Below are positions 54,611 to 64,000 of a stretch of DNA of 64,000 bases, piece by piece. Location of the stretch: NCBI RefSeq assembly GCF_000174815.1, contig NZ_ACNN01000026.1, forward strand, positions 124,001 to 188,000. Reading direction: 5' to 3'. Position 1 is the first letter of the stretch; the number at the start of each line of letters is the position of its first letter. Position numbers and translations under genes: made by a program. The notes below the pieces were generated by a model. The model saw nothing but the letters and a program-made list of their open reading frames with translations, did no database searches and was not told where the DNA came from. Origin of the DNA: Porphyromonas endodontalis ATCC 35406 (GTDB lineage Bacteria; Bacteroidota; Bacteroidia; Bacteroidales; Porphyromonadaceae).

Positions 54611-55405
54611 TCAGTTTTGCGAGTGCTTTAGATGTTTTGCTTCCTCCCAAAGGGCATCCATTTCAGCAAGAGTGAGATCCTTTATATCTCGACCTTGGGC
54701 TTTGGCTTGGCTCTCTATATAACCGAAACGAGATATAAACTTACGATTGGTTCGCTCCAATGCATTATCAGGATTGACCCCATAGAGCCGAGCCGCGTTC
54801 ACTACTGCAAACAACAAATCGCCGAACTCACCTTCGACATCTTCGGCATCTTTTGTCTCTAGAGCTTGGCGTACCTCCTGTATCTCCTCCTGCACCTTTG
54901 TCCAGACTTCCTGCGCTTCTTCCCAATCAAAACCCACGGCTCGAGCTTTGTCTTGGACGCGATAAGCTTTTACCAGAGAGGGCAAGGAGGTGGGGACTCC
55001 AGAGAGTACCGTTTTGTTTCCTCCCCGCTCTTGCTGTTTTATCTGCTCCCATTGCGAGGTCACTGCCGAGGCTGTATTCACAACACTCTCGCCGTACACA
55101 TGAGGATGGCGGAAGATAAGTTTATTACAAAGAGTGTTGCATACATCCGCAATATCGAAGCGGTTTTCCTCCTGAGCCATTAGGGCATAAAAACAAATAT
55201 GAAGGAGCACATCACCGAGCTCCTTCTTCATATCCTGATAATCTTCTTGCAAGATAGCCTCCGAGAGTTCGTAGACCTCCTCTATCGTATTGGCTCTGAT
55301 ACTCTCTTTAGTTTGCTCCCGATCCCAAGGGCATTGCGCCCTTAGGGTATCGAGAACATCTAGAAGGCGAGCAAAAGCTTCAAGTTTCTCTGCCTTGCTA
55401 TTCAT
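54611..55405 (-). CDS. mazG: Nucleoside triphosphate pyrophosphohydrolase
   Basis: House-cleaning enzyme that hydrolyses non-canonical NTPs to NMP and pyrophosphate. The 264-residue protein contains both MazG repeats: LRAQCPWDREQTKESI with ELGDVLLHICFY, and then GEFGDLLFAVVNAAR, whose Glu and Asp residues bind magnesium. Length matches E. coli MazG. It starts 6 bp after the dsbD stop. Confidence 0.94.
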   Translation of the reverse strand: MNSKAEKLEAFARLLDVLDTLRAQCPWDREQTKESIRANTIEEVYELSEAILQEDYQDMKKELGDVLLHICFYALMAQEENRFDIADVCNTLCNKLIFRHPHVYGESVVNTASAVTSQWEQIKQQERGGNKTVLSGVPTSLPSLVKAYRVQDKARAVGFDWEEAQEVWTKVQEEIQEVRQALETKDAEDVEGEFGDLLFAVVNAARLYGVNPDNALERTNRKFISRFGYIESQAKAQGRDIKDLTLAEMDALWEEAKHLKHSQN

Positions 55406-55411
55406 TGTTGT

Positions 55412-57511
55412 TTATTCTTGTGGCGAGGGCGATGCAAGAGAAGGAATGGGCTTACCATCCTTGCGAGCCGCAAACTCTTTCTTCCCATTCTCTAAGAAGT
55501 GAACGTATTTGCTGATATCCAAATCATGCTGATACGAAGGACCAAGAGGCATCCCTACATGGTCTATAGGAACGTAGAAAGGTTGCGAATTAGCACCAAA
55601 CTTACTACGCTGCAGATAGCTCCACTTGTCGCCCACGGTGCGTAGTTTTCGAGTCTTTCCATTCTCTGTAACCTCTATAACCTCGGGCAATTCCGTCTTA
55701 TCGTCGACCATCAAAGTAATCACAACATAATCTTCATCGAGTATCTGCTTTACCTTGTCATCAATCCAAACGTTATTCTCCATCTCGCGGCAGTTGACAC
55801 ACCCATAACCGGAGAAGTCAAGCAGAATAGGCTTGCCCATCTCACGCGCTTTGACCACCCCTTCTTCATAATCGGTGTATTTTGCATGTACTTCGCCCTC
55901 GTAGAGGTTAAAATCTTGCGTATAAAGAGGAGGAGCAAAAGCACTAATAGCCTTAAGAGGTGCACCCCAAAGCCCGGGTATCATATAGACGGCAAACGAC
56001 AGCGATATGAGAGCTAAGAAGAAACGCCCTACTCCCACTTTTTCCATAGGCGTATCGTGGGGGAAACGAATTTTCCCAAGAAGATAAAAACCAAGGCAGG
56101 CAAAAATCACAATCCACAATGCGAGGAAAGTCTCACGGTCTAAGATACCCCAGCCATATGCCAAATCCGCAATGGAGAGGAACTTGAGAGAGAGAGCCAA
56201 TTCGAGGAATGCCATTACAACCTTTACCGAATTGAGCCATCCACCACTCTTTGGCAGTCCTTGGAGCATATTGGGGAATATGGCAAAGATGGAGAAGGGA
56301 AGAGCCAAAGCCAAGGCAAAACCAAACATACCCAACGCCGGCCCTAGGTATTGCCCCATAGAGGCAGCCTGTACAAGGAGCGTACCGATGATGGGACCCG
56401 TACACGAGAATGAGACGAGTACCAATGTAAATGCCATGAAGAAGAGGCTCACAAAACCCGTTGTTGAGTCACTCTTGCTGTCCATCTTATTGGTCCACTT
56501 AGAGGGAAGAACCAATTCAAATGCCCCAAAGAATGATACTGCAAAAAGTACCAATAGAGCAAAGAAGATAAGGTTGAAAACGGCATTGGTAGCAAGCTCA
56601 TTTAGCTTACTTCCTCCGTAACCAATGGTTACAGCCAAGCCCAATACTAAATAGATAATGATGATGCCCATCCCATAGAGGATAGCGTCGCGAACTGCTT
56701 TTTTACGCTCTTTAGTCCGCTTAAGGAAGAAGCTCACCGTCATGGGGATCATCGGCCAAACGCAAGGAGTTATAAGGGCCACTAACCCACCCAAGAAGCC
56801 GAAAATGAAAATCTGCCAGAGAGAAGCATCTGCCCGACTTAGGGATTCATCCCCATAGGCTTTGAGTGTATCAATTACAGGGGTCCATAGAGCTTCTGCG
56901 TCTCCTCCCGCAGAGGAAGTAGCTGCAGCAACTAGCGCACTATCAGCCACTACGGCACTCGTACTATCGGCTAGCACAGCATCAGTAACCCCATCGGCCT
57001 CAGAAGTTGCATCTACAGCCTTAGACTTGAGATCTTTGGGCGAAAAAGAAACTTCAATCCCATCCGGAGGAAGACACGCCTCATCGTTGCAAGCTTGAGA
57101 TTTTACACCGACCTCTATAGCAAACTTATCGGCATCTGTAACAACGATTTTCTGACGAAAAGTAACGGTTCCATCGAAAGAGCGCACTGTCATCTCAAAC
57201 TGCTTTTCATACGCCTCGTGAGGCTTACGATCGGCAACAAAACCCCCTACACGTTTTGCTCCTTGGAGCTTGTAAAACTTAAACTCCGTAGAGTTGGGGC
57301 CATCTTCCGGCATATTCTGATCATAAATATGCCAACCAGACTTGATTTTTGCAGAAAAAACAAGGGTCTTTTCTGCCGTACCTTTATCCTCTAGAGAGGC
57401 TTTCCAGGTAACGATGTCATTCTGCATCTGAGCCTTAGCTGCCCAAGAGAAGAGCAATGCTAGGCTACAAAAAAAGCTTAGGAAAGAAAGATTCTTTATT
57501 TTCTGATACAT
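55412..57511 (-). CDS. DsbD-type thiol:disulfide interchange protein
   Basis: Carries reducing power across the inner membrane to periplasmic thiols. The 699-residue protein has a signal peptide, an N-terminal DsbD-alpha-like domain (about 28-155) with the pair CNDEAC, an Ala/Ser-rich linker (about 170-225), a membrane domain of eight helices with the two redox Cys in ITPCVWPMIP and SFSCTGPIIG, and a C-terminal thioredoxin-like domain with C571-VN-C574. All redox cysteines of the relay are present. Upstream of mazG in the same operon. Confidence 0.93.
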   Translation of the reverse strand: MYQKIKNLSFLSFFCSLALLFSWAAKAQMQNDIVTWKASLEDKGTAEKTLVFSAKIKSGWHIYDQNMPEDGPNSTEFKFYKLQGAKRVGGFVADRKPHEAYEKQFEMTVRSFDGTVTFRQKIVVTDADKFAIEVGVKSQACNDEACLPPDGIEVSFSPKDLKSKAVDATSEADGVTDAVLADSTSAVVADSALVAAATSSAGGDAEALWTPVIDTLKAYGDESLSRADASLWQIFIFGFLGGLVALITPCVWPMIPMTVSFFLKRTKERKKAVRDAILYGMGIIIIYLVLGLAVTIGYGGSKLNELATNAVFNLIFFALLVLFAVSFFGAFELVLPSKWTNKMDSKSDSTTGFVSLFFMAFTLVLVSFSCTGPIIGTLLVQAASMGQYLGPALGMFGFALALALPFSIFAIFPNMLQGLPKSGGWLNSVKVVMAFLELALSLKFLSIADLAYGWGILDRETFLALWIVIFACLGFYLLGKIRFPHDTPMEKVGVGRFFLALISLSFAVYMIPGLWGAPLKAISAFAPPLYTQDFNLYEGEVHAKYTDYEEGVVKAREMGKPILLDFSGYGCVNCREMENNVWIDDKVKQILDEDYVVITLMVDDKTELPEVIEVTENGKTRKLRTVGDKWSYLQRSKFGANSQPFYVPIDHVGMPLGPSYQHDLDISKYVHFLENGKKEFAARKDGKPIPSLASPSPQE

Positions 57512-57528
57512 AGGCTAATGTAATTAGT

Positions 57529-58521
57529 TCAGTCTATTTTTTTGAGAGAATCGAAAGAAAGGTCATTCTCACTTTCTGTTCGTTTTTCGATGATTTTGCG
57601 CTCTGAAGTAGTCAAACGACGGCGTAGTAACTTGTAAAAAAAGGAGGGAATAGGCGACTCAAAACGGAGTTTTTCCTTCGTTATAGGATGCAATAGCACT
57701 AGCTCTTGTTGGCTTAAGGCGATAGAGGGAGCCCCTTTGATCACGCCTTTGCTTTCGCCAACTAAGGGATACTTCTTCTCGTTGAGCTGACTGCGAATAC
57801 CATTATAACGCCCTAGTAAAGAGATCCGGAGAAGAGTACGCCACTGCCCTCTCTCCTCCACCAGATAGGTAGCTCGAGAGCGGCGAGAGACCACCACCTT
57901 CTTTTTGGTGTCCTTATCTCCCACCGTTTTTTTAGGCTTGGGAGGGGGAGCAAACTCGCCTTTTTCTTCGGGAACAACGCCTTCGACCAAGGCGGAAAAA
58001 GTCTGACTCAAAATGTATTTCTCCCAATTATCTAAAATCTCCTGCTGCACTTCCCTATCACGAGCAAAGAGGATTAATCCTCGTGTGTCCCGATCAAGTC
58101 GATTGAGTAGGAATATCTTTTCCCGAGCATCTCCACTCTTATAGTGGTCTGCAACAATCCGGTATACTGTATGTCTATCCCCGGGTTTGGAAGCGATCGT
58201 AGGGATCCCCGGCTCTTTTTGCACAAGGATAAACCAATCGTCTTGCCATAGTACTTTCACCTCTGTATTGTCCAATACAGGAGCAAACCCCACACTATAC
58301 ACAACTACTTCGTCCCCTACTGCTACTGGGGCGTTGTGCTCAGAAACGACCTGACCATTGACCTTTATACAACGATCTCTTAGGTATTGTTTGTGGGTCG
58401 TTCGGCTACTCTCGGGGAGCAACTGAGAGAGCATACCCATAAGTGTAGTAGCCTCAGAAGCTGTCCCTTGCACTATTACACGACGATAGCGCCGTGGAGT
58501 TCCCTTTTTATTATAGGTCAT
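57529..58521 (-). CDS. RluA-family RNA pseudouridine synthase
   Basis: Isomerises uridine to pseudouridine in rRNA or tRNA. The 330-residue protein has an N-terminal S4 domain (about 30-75, RDRCIKVNGQVV) and a catalytic domain with LNRLDRDTRGLILFARD, which holds the catalytic Asp. A Lys/Pro-rich insert at about 198-218 interrupts the catalytic domain. The motif has Arg instead of the common Ser in RLDRDTSG. It overlaps the membrane protein gene upstream by 4 bp. Confidence 0.87.
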   Translation of the reverse strand: MTYNKKGTPRRYRRVIVQGTASEATTLMGMLSQLLPESSRTTHKQYLRDRCIKVNGQVVSEHNAPVAVGDEVVVYSVGFAPVLDNTEVKVLWQDDWFILVQKEPGIPTIASKPGDRHTVYRIVADHYKSGDAREKIFLLNRLDRDTRGLILFARDREVQQEILDNWEKYILSQTFSALVEGVVPEEKGEFAPPPKPKKTVGDKDTKKKVVVSRRSRATYLVEERGQWRTLLRISLLGRYNGIRSQLNEKKYPLVGESKGVIKGAPSIALSQQELVLLHPITKEKLRFESPIPSFFYKLLRRRLTTSERKIIEKRTESENDLSFDSLKKID

Positions 58522-58877
58522 TTATTACGAGATTTACTATCCCCACGACTCAATGCTATATTGCTATAAAGCATGAATACGCAAGCCACTGAAAAAAAGA
58601 GGATCCACAACTCACTCTTGAAAAATAGGCACACAGTACCCGCGAGCCAAAGCAATCCGGAAAAATGAGCTAGACGAATGAGACGCCTAATTCGGAGCGT
58701 ATCTTTACCGGCTCGATAGGCTACTACTGCCCACAAATACCCCAAGGAACCCAAGAGAAGGATGTAACGAGCATGAGGCCATACAACAAGAATCCGTAGA
58801 ATAAGCCCTGCAAGAAGTATAGAGGTGCTTACGGTGTAGACAATTGCATTGAGCCAAGATGAATTAGTTCGTCGCAT
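58518..58877 (-). CDS. Hypothetical membrane protein with four predicted helices
   Basis: A 119-residue protein with hydrophobic segments at about 10-30, 34-53, 70-84 and 87-106, and basic ends. I do not recognise a family. It is coupled to the pseudouridine synthase by an ATGA overlap and follows the DivIC-like gene after 24 bp, so it is probably translated in a three-gene unit. Confidence 0.65.
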   Translation of the reverse strand: MRRTNSSWLNAIVYTVSTSILLAGLILRILVVWPHARYILLLGSLGYLWAVVAYRAGKDTLRIRRLIRLAHFSGLLWLAGTVCLFFKSELWILFFSVACVFMLYSNIALSRGDSKSRNK

Positions 58878-58901
58878 ATATACTCCTGATTTATCTCATT
58901 T

Positions 58902-59264
58902 TTAATCTTGATGAGAAGTAGTGTCTACAATCAAAAAAGTAACCTCTCCAGGCTTCTCAAAGTTGTACTTTATCCGAGCAATACGCTCCAACTCTTCGCG
59001 TTCATTGAGTTGCTGAAGAGCCAAACTATCCTGCTCAAATTTTTTCCTTGCATCTCGTACAGAGTGCTTAAGGCGCGATATGGTAGCTCTGTGCTCTATC
59101 TGCTTAAAGACACTTGCCTCACCAAAAGCAAGCTCCGTTACAGACAGGAGAACAAAACAAGCAAGTGCCAATACCCACGGATGTGCCGCATTGTATCGAT
59201 CAATACGCTTGAGAAAATCTCGTGTGCGTGCTGCCACTCTATTGCCCAACTTCTTACCTATCAT
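58902..59264 (-). CDS. FtsB/DivIC-like septum formation initiator
   Basis: A 120-residue single-pass membrane protein: cytoplasmic basic segment, TM at about 28-47, then a coiled coil (about 55-92) and a short C-terminal part (EELERIARIKYNFEKPGEVTF) that is characteristic of the FtsB/DivIC family. These proteins link FtsL, FtsQ and the septal peptidoglycan synthase. The position in a small operon outside the dcw cluster is normal for FtsB. Confidence 0.82.
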   Translation of the reverse strand: MIGKKLGNRVAARTRDFLKRIDRYNAAHPWVLALACFVLLSVTELAFGEASVFKQIEHRATISRLKHSVRDARKKFEQDSLALQQLNEREELERIARIKYNFEKPGEVTFLIVDTTSHQD

Positions 59265-59604
59265 AGTTTATACAAAACACTCTGTCCTCTAAGATTGTTT
59301 TCTTACCTCTCCCGCCCTTCGTGGTATTCCGGAAGATTTGGATACAACCATATTCTAGGTACAAAAATACATCTTTTCCCTTAACTTCCCTCAGTTTTTA
59401 AAAGAATGTGTCCATTGGTCCAATTCCCCTTATGGGAAGCCTAAAATCCGACTCTACACTTTGATGTTTCTCCACACTAGGTAAAAACATAAAAAATCCT
59501 GCCCTGTAAGAAAAAAGTTCTTGCCCTAAAATCACCTCCAAAACCAGCCTAAAAAAGAAAAGAAATAGGGCAGAGAATACGGATTAATAGAGCAAAAAAA
59601 CAAA
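59265..59604. other. Gap between coaD and the DivIC-like gene
   Basis: About 340 bp, AT-rich. A minus-strand TATTTTTG (59369-59362) may be the -7 box of the DivIC-like operon. TGCCCTA (59522-59528) and TAGGGCA (59566-59572) form a weak inverted repeat after coaD. No gene is seen. Confidence 0.45.
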
Positions 59605-60057
59605 CTAGAGGACAAAGCCGGGAGGGAGCATGCCAGAAACATCGTGACCATGGTTGATAAGTTCTCGAATAGCCCCACTACTAACATGAGACAAATGTTG
59701 AGCTGTAAAGAGGAATACAGTCTCTATACCCGTAAGACAACGATTAATGTCTGCCAAAGAGCGTTCGTACTCGTAATCAAGTCCGGAACGGATCCCTCTA
59801 AGAAGCACCGTAGCCCCCACTTCTTTGGCAATATCCGCTGTAAGCCCTGTATAAGCGATTACTTTGATACGCTTTTCTTCTGCATAAAAAGAAGAGATTT
59901 GGCGAAGTCGCTCCTCTGAAGTGTAGAGGGGTTGTTTCTTGTCATTAACACCAATAGCTATAACCACAGAGTCGAACAAACGCAGACCTCGCGTTACAAT
60001 ATCGGCATGGCCAATGGTAAAGGGATCAAAAGACCCGGCAAAGAGAGCAGTAGTCAT
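59605..60057 (-). CDS. coaD: Pantetheine-phosphate adenylyltransferase
   Basis: Penultimate step of coenzyme A synthesis. The 150-residue nucleotidyltransferase has AGSFDPFTIGHADIV with the TxGH ATP motif, LLRGIRSGLDYEYE and HVSSGAIRELINHGHDVS. Length is typical. It follows parE after 63 bp on the same strand. Confidence 0.95.
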   Translation of the reverse strand: MTTALFAGSFDPFTIGHADIVTRGLRLFDSVVIAIGVNDKKQPLYTSEERLRQISSFYAEEKRIKVIAYTGLTADIAKEVGATVLLRGIRSGLDYEYERSLADINRCLTGIETVFLFTAQHLSHVSSGAIRELINHGHDVSGMLPPGFVL

Positions 60058-60120
60058 TAGAACAAAATCTTAGGTTCAAGGTGTAGGATAAAAGAGAATC
60101 TACCAAGAGAAGGCTTCTTG

Positions 60121-62058
60121 TTACTGCTCATCTTCCATCACAAGGTTCTCTATGATGAAATCTTGTCTATCCGGCGTATTCTTGCCCATGTAGAAGTCGA
60201 GCAAATGCTTATAAGTATCCTCTTTTCGTAGGGTTACCTGGCGAAGTTTGATATTTTCTTCTGTGATAAGCTCCTTAAACTCATCGGCAGAAATTTCTCC
60301 AAGCCCCTTAAATCGGGTAAGTTGTGCCTTCTTTCCCAAGAGGTGAAGAGCCTGGTCACGCTCCTCATCGCTATAGCAGTAGTAGGTATATTCCTCCGAG
60401 GTTGCTTTCTCTCCCTTCGTCTTACGTTTCTTTCTTTGGGCAATCTCCCCTGGGGGTAAAGCCACACGATAGAGAGGAGTCTCAAGGATGTAGACATGCC
60501 CCTTACGCACCAAATCGGGGAAAAACTGAAGGAAAAAGGTGAGCATCAATAGGCGAATGTGCATACCATCATCATCGGCATCGGTAGCAATAATCACCCT
60601 GTTGTAGCGTAGCCCTTCTAGCCCCTCTTCTATATTGAGAGCAGCCTGCAACAGGTTAAACTCCTCATTTTCGTAAACGATTTTCTTGGTCAACCCAAAG
60701 CAATTGAGCGGCTTCCCTCGTAGGCTAAAGACGGCTTGATACTTCGGGTCTCGGCTTGTCGTAATAGAGCCACTTGCCGAGTTTCCCTCGGTAATGAAGA
60801 TGCTCGTACGCTCAGGTTCCTTATCCTTTAGTTTGGTATCATTGAGGTGAATGCTACAATCTCTCAGCTTCTTATTATGAAGGCTCGACTTCTTTGCTCG
60901 CTCTCTTGCAAGCTTAGCCACCCCACTCATGGACTTGCGCTCCCGTTCACTCTCCTGTATCTTCTTGAGCATTACGTCCGCCACATCGGTATGGATGTGT
61001 AAGTAGTCGTCAAGTCGATCCTTGAGGAAATCTCCAACGAACTTCTGTATACTCACCCCATAGAGAGGCTCATCCTTGTACTGATGCTCCTCGGGAACCA
61101 TATCCTTAGAGCCCAGTTTTGTCTTTGTCTGGCTCTCAAAGGTCGGTTCGATCACCTTGAGACTGACGGCAGCAACAATCCCGGAGCGAATGTCCGAATA
61201 GTCAAAGTTCTTAGAAAAATGCTCCTTAATGACACGTGCTACCGACTCTCGAAAGGCAGAGAGATGCGTCCCCCCTTGGGTTGTATTTTGACCATTAACA
61301 AAGCTATAAAACTCCTCTCCGTACTGGTTGATATGGGTAATAGCCACCTCTATATCATCTGATTGCAAATGGATCACAGGATAGAGGGGGTCGCCCGTAA
61401 GATCCTCATTCAAGAGGTCTTGCAGGCCATGACGGCTAAGAAACTTCTTGCCATTATAAATAATGGTAAGACCGGCGTTGAGAAAGGTGTAGTTGCGCAA
61501 CATGGCCACAACGTACTCTTCCCGGAATTGATAGTTGCGGAAAAGTGTAGCATCGGGGGTAAAGCATACCTCAGTGCCCTGCGGCTCATCACAAGGCACA
61601 ACTTCGCCATCATACAAAATCTTAGCCCGCTCAAACTCTACACGTTTGGTCTGACCTTCTCTACGAGATTGAACGGAAAAAGAGGAAGAAAGCGCATTTA
61701 CCGCCTTGATACCAACGCCATTAAGCCCAACTGATTTCTTGAAAGCGCGAGAGTCCATCTTGGCCCCCGTATTCATCTTACTTACGGCATCTATAAGTTT
61801 GCCCAGGGGGATACCTCGGCCATAATCGCGCACAGAGACAGCACCTTCGGCGATGGTAACCTCAATTACCTTACCCTGCCCCATTACAAATTCGTCTATC
61901 GAATTGTCTATTACCTCCTTGAGTAGAACATATATACCATCGTCACTCGCCGAACCGTCGCCCAGCTTCCCGATGTACATACCGGGCCTGCGACGAATGT
62001 GGACATCCCAATCTAGGGTGGTAATACTACCCTCAGTGTATCCCGTAACTACTTCCAT
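60121..62058 (-). CDS. parE: DNA topoisomerase IV subunit B
   Basis: ATPase subunit of a type IIA topoisomerase, here called ParE by its 645-residue length and lack of the GyrB insert. The GHKL ATPase has [26 protein letters not shown] and [15 protein letters not shown]; the TOPRIM part has [11 protein letters not shown] with the catalytic Glu, SLRGKPLN and [12 protein letters not shown]. The usual EGDSA reads EGNSA here. It is followed by coaD, and its ATG overlaps the stop of the acetyltransferase gene by one base (TAATG). Confidence 0.92.
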   Translation of the reverse strand: MEVVTGYTEGSITTLDWDVHIRRRPGMYIGKLGDGSASDDGIYVLLKEVIDNSIDEFVMGQGKVIEVTIAEGAVSVRDYGRGIPLGKLIDAVSKMNTGAKMDSRAFKKSVGLNGVGIKAVNALSSSFSVQSRREGQTKRVEFERAKILYDGEVVPCDEPQGTEVCFTPDATLFRNYQFREEYVVAMLRNYTFLNAGLTIIYNGKKFLSRHGLQDLLNEDLTGDPLYPVIHLQSDDIEVAITHINQYGEEFYSFVNGQNTTQGGTHLSAFRESVARVIKEHFSKNFDYSDIRSGIVAAVSLKVIEPTFESQTKTKLGSKDMVPEEHQYKDEPLYGVSIQKFVGDFLKDRLDDYLHIHTDVADVMLKKIQESERERKSMSGVAKLARERAKKSSLHNKKLRDCSIHLNDTKLKDKEPERTSIFITEGNSASGSITTSRDPKYQAVFSLRGKPLNCFGLTKKIVYENEEFNLLQAALNIEEGLEGLRYNRVIIATDADDDGMHIRLLMLTFFLQFFPDLVRKGHVYILETPLYRVALPPGEIAQRKKRKTKGEKATSEEYTYYCYSDEERDQALHLLGKKAQLTRFKGLGEISADEFKELITEENIKLRQVTLRKEDTYKHLLDFYMGKNTPDRQDFIIENLVMEDEQ

Positions 62059-63185
62059 TACAACTTTTTAATGAAAGCTCTACGTGTCTTATGGTGCTTA
62101 CGCTCGAAATAATCCCACTGCATCTGCACCGACATATTGGTCTCTAGCTCCGGATTGCTCTCGGCATATTCCACACCAAACTTTTGGTATATGGGTATCA
62201 AGTCGTTGAAGAGAAGTGCATTGACTCCTCGGTTCATATATTCGGGCAAAACCCCCATCAAATAGAGGTCAATCACTCTTGGTCTCCCCTTTAAGGCTCT
62301 CAATAAATGAATGAAACCAAAGGGGAAAAGCTTGCCATTCGCGAGCTTGAGGGCTTTACTCAAGTTAGGCATAGAGATAGCAATACCCACTACTTTTTCG
62401 TCTTTCTCTCGCACAATGAGCGTAACGAACTCGGGACGAAGCATTGGGATATAGAGTTTGGTATAGTACTCAATCTGAGCAGGACTCAGCTCCGAATAGC
62501 CGTAAAGATTACTATAAGCCTTATTGATGGTTTCGAAGACTGCAGGGCCATAAGGGAGTAGCTCCTTGCGATCTTTAACCTTAACTACGCGCAGGCCATA
62601 CTTCTCTCGTACAATCTTAGAGATGCGGATGTGCTTCTCAGGAATTTCTTTAGGGATATATATTTTAAACTCCTTCCAGTCCTGATCCTTGATAAAACCG
62701 AGACGCTCTAACTGCTTGGGATAGTAGGCATAGTTATAGATGGTGCTCATCGTCCCCAATTGGTCGAAGCCCTCTATAAGCATCCCCTCTTTGTCCATAT
62801 CGGTGAAACCCATAGGCCCCTGCAGCATTTCCATTCCCTTGCTTCTAGCCCAATTCTCTACCACTTCAAAGAGGGCATCTACCACGGCATTATCGTTGAT
62901 AAAGTCGAGAAAGCCAAACCGAGCATTGCTCTGGTTCCAGGTTTCATTGGCTCTATGATTGATAATACCGGCAATGCGTCCTACAATGTGCCCATTGCGG
63001 TATGCTAAAAAATACGCAGCTTCGCAAAACTCAAAGGCAGGGTTGCGATCCTTATCAAGAGTCCCCAGCTCATCGTCAATAAGCACGGGTACATGGTACG
63101 GATTCTTCTTGTAAAGCTCATTCCCAAACTGCACAAAGCGTTTGAGTTCTGACTTATCCTGTACTTGTCTAATCTCTACTGCCAT
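62058..63185 (-). CDS. Large GNAT-family acetyltransferase-like protein
   Basis: A 375-residue protein whose first 200 residues include a GNAT-like fold ([21 protein letters not shown] is the likely acetyl-CoA side) and whose second half has a further domain ending in [16 protein letters not shown]. It resembles the YghO-like Bacteroidota group, whose acceptor is not known. Coupled to parE by a one-base stop/start overlap, so parE expression may depend on it. Confidence 0.75.
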   Translation of the reverse strand: MAVEIRQVQDKSELKRFVQFGNELYKKNPYHVPVLIDDELGTLDKDRNPAFEFCEAAYFLAYRNGHIVGRIAGIINHRANETWNQSNARFGFLDFINDNAVVDALFEVVENWARSKGMEMLQGPMGFTDMDKEGMLIEGFDQLGTMSTIYNYAYYPKQLERLGFIKDQDWKEFKIYIPKEIPEKHIRISKIVREKYGLRVVKVKDRKELLPYGPAVFETINKAYSNLYGYSELSPAQIEYYTKLYIPMLRPEFVTLIVREKDEKVVGIAISMPNLSKALKLANGKLFPFGFIHLLRALKGRPRVIDLYLMGVLPEYMNRGVNALLFNDLIPIYQKFGVEYAESNPELETNMSVQMQWDYFERKHHKTRRAFIKKL

Positions 63186-63228
63186 AATAATCTCTGTAAG
63201 TTGTATTGTGGAAAACTGAGTGTGTCGA

Positions 63229-64000
63229 TTATACTTTTTTCTCTACAATGGCTTGTACTACATTGAGCGCATAATCTCCAAAGTGCTCGTATTCATCTAT
63301 TATATCAAGGTAATACACCGACTGCTGATAGGGATATACGTGATTGTCGAGATCCTGCATATTTTTCTGTTTCAGGTCATCACGCATATTGTCTATCTCA
63401 TTTTCTATGTTGTAAGACTGGTGGGCGGCATCTGCTCCGGGGTTGCTCATTTGTAGTACCTCTATCATATGTAGAGCACTCTTTAGCACTACTTCGTGTA
63501 GAGCAAGAAGGTTCTCTACCAAGAGCGGTTCGAAGGAAGTATTGCTACTATTGCGCTTCTTGAGAGACCTTGCGATATTGAAACAGGTGTCTCCTAGGCT
63601 TTCTATCTCAGTGGCCGCGCGCATCATCACACGTACTTCCTGCTTGGCATCACTACTCAAGTCCCCATCCGAGAGGGCATTAAGATAGTTGACAATCTCT
63701 ACCTCTACGCGGTCACAAATATTCTCGAACTTCTCAATCCGATTAAAGGTATTGTTAAATTCTGTAGAGTCCGTAGTTGAGATAAGCACTCTATCCATCT
63801 GCAACATCTCTAGCACACGATTACTATAGGAGCCGAGTTCCTTATGCACTTGGATGAGAGAAAGCTCACTCGTGGAGAGCATACGTGTGGAAATGAATTG
63901 GAGGTGACGGTCTTCGTCTTCCCCAGGGATTGAGGTCTTGGGAGAGCGGATCACTCGCTCGCAAATCTTTACATAGATTGGGACGAACCAAATCATCAGC
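63229..64000 (-). CDS. Na/phosphate cotransporter family protein, C-terminal part (5' end outside window)
   Basis: The last 256 residues or so of a longer protein; the frame continues past the window edge. The first visible residues (MIWFVPIYVKICERVI) look like the end of the last membrane helix, after which comes a PhoU-like helical domain of about 210 residues (NRIEKFENICDRVEVEIV, ATEIESLGDTCFNIARSL, DIIDEYEHFGDYALNVV). This layout, NptA-type transporter followed by PhoU, is common in Bacteroidota. It is 43 bp upstream of the acetyltransferase gene. Confidence 0.85.
   Translation of the reverse strand, partial: LMIWFVPIYVKICERVIRSPKTSIPGEDEDRHLQFISTRMLSTSELSLIQVHKELGSYSNRVLEMLQMDRVLISTTDSTEFNNTFNRIEKFENICDRVEVEIVNYLNALSDGDLSSDAKQEVRVMMRAATEIESLGDTCFNIARSLKKRNSSNTSFEPLLVENLLALHEVVLKSALHMIEVLQMSNPGADAAHQSYNIENEIDNMRDDLKQKNMQDLDNHVYPYQQSVYYLDIIDEYEHFGDYALNVVQAIVEKKV

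Overview
The window is a continuous piece of a bacterial chromosome from the phylum Bacteroidota, most likely Porphyromonas or a close relative. Three things point there. The gene families include RprX/RprY, a large LepB, a fused CbiG-CobM and CbiJ-CbiD, and the GDP-fucose enzymes. Several genes are preceded by the phylum's unusual promoter, a -7 box TAnnTTTG with a TTG or TTTG about 19-20 bases upstream. Proteins carry Bacteroidota-style signal peptides and a lipobox. The genus is an inference from remembered gene families, not from a search.

Layout. 1-2.8 kb (+): the potassium uptake pair trkA (5' cut by the window edge) and trkH. 3.2-7.4 kb (-): trxA and dnaE. 7.4-9.6 kb: a small accessory-looking block with a 22-bp-period palindromic repeat, a long hairpin, a SAM methyltransferase and an AlkD-like HEAT-repeat protein. 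9.6-28.5 kb: a nearly unbroken + strand run. It holds a glycosyltransferase, YitT, a cyclophilin, two RNA methyltransferases, queF, a lipid kinase, a Ca/Na exchanger, an FHA protein, gmd-fcl, a cysteine desulfidase homologue, a degenerate Wzc-like protein, NAD salvage genes (pncB-nadD), a 57-residue membrane protein, dapB, lepB, a catalytically dead LepB paralogue and wbqC. 28.5-48.3 kb (-): dnaA, a glycosyltransferase, dprA, purL, rpiB, rprY-rprX, tRNA-Pro(GGG), aroB, alaS, an Ig-like lipoprotein, and rplM-rpsI-rpsB-tsf. 48.8-52.5 kb (+): two fused cobalamin enzymes. 52.5-64 kb (-): an outer-membrane barrel, a methyltransferase, mazG, dsbD, an RluA-type pseudouridine synthase, a DivIC-like division protein, coaD, parE, a GNAT enzyme and the 3' part of a Na/phosphate transporter gene.

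Most of the content is housekeeping: replication (dnaE, dnaA, parE), translation (alaS, r-proteins, rRNA modification), cofactors (NAD, CoA, cobalamin) and envelope work (secretion, glycan precursors). I see no IS element, CRISPR array, phage or rRNA. The observations most worth a second look are the 22-bp repeat array beside the accessory block, the Wzc-like protein that has lost its nucleotide-binding motifs, the signal-peptidase paralogue without Ser/Lys, the rplM leader with competing stems, and the position of dnaA at a point where genes converge rather than diverge.
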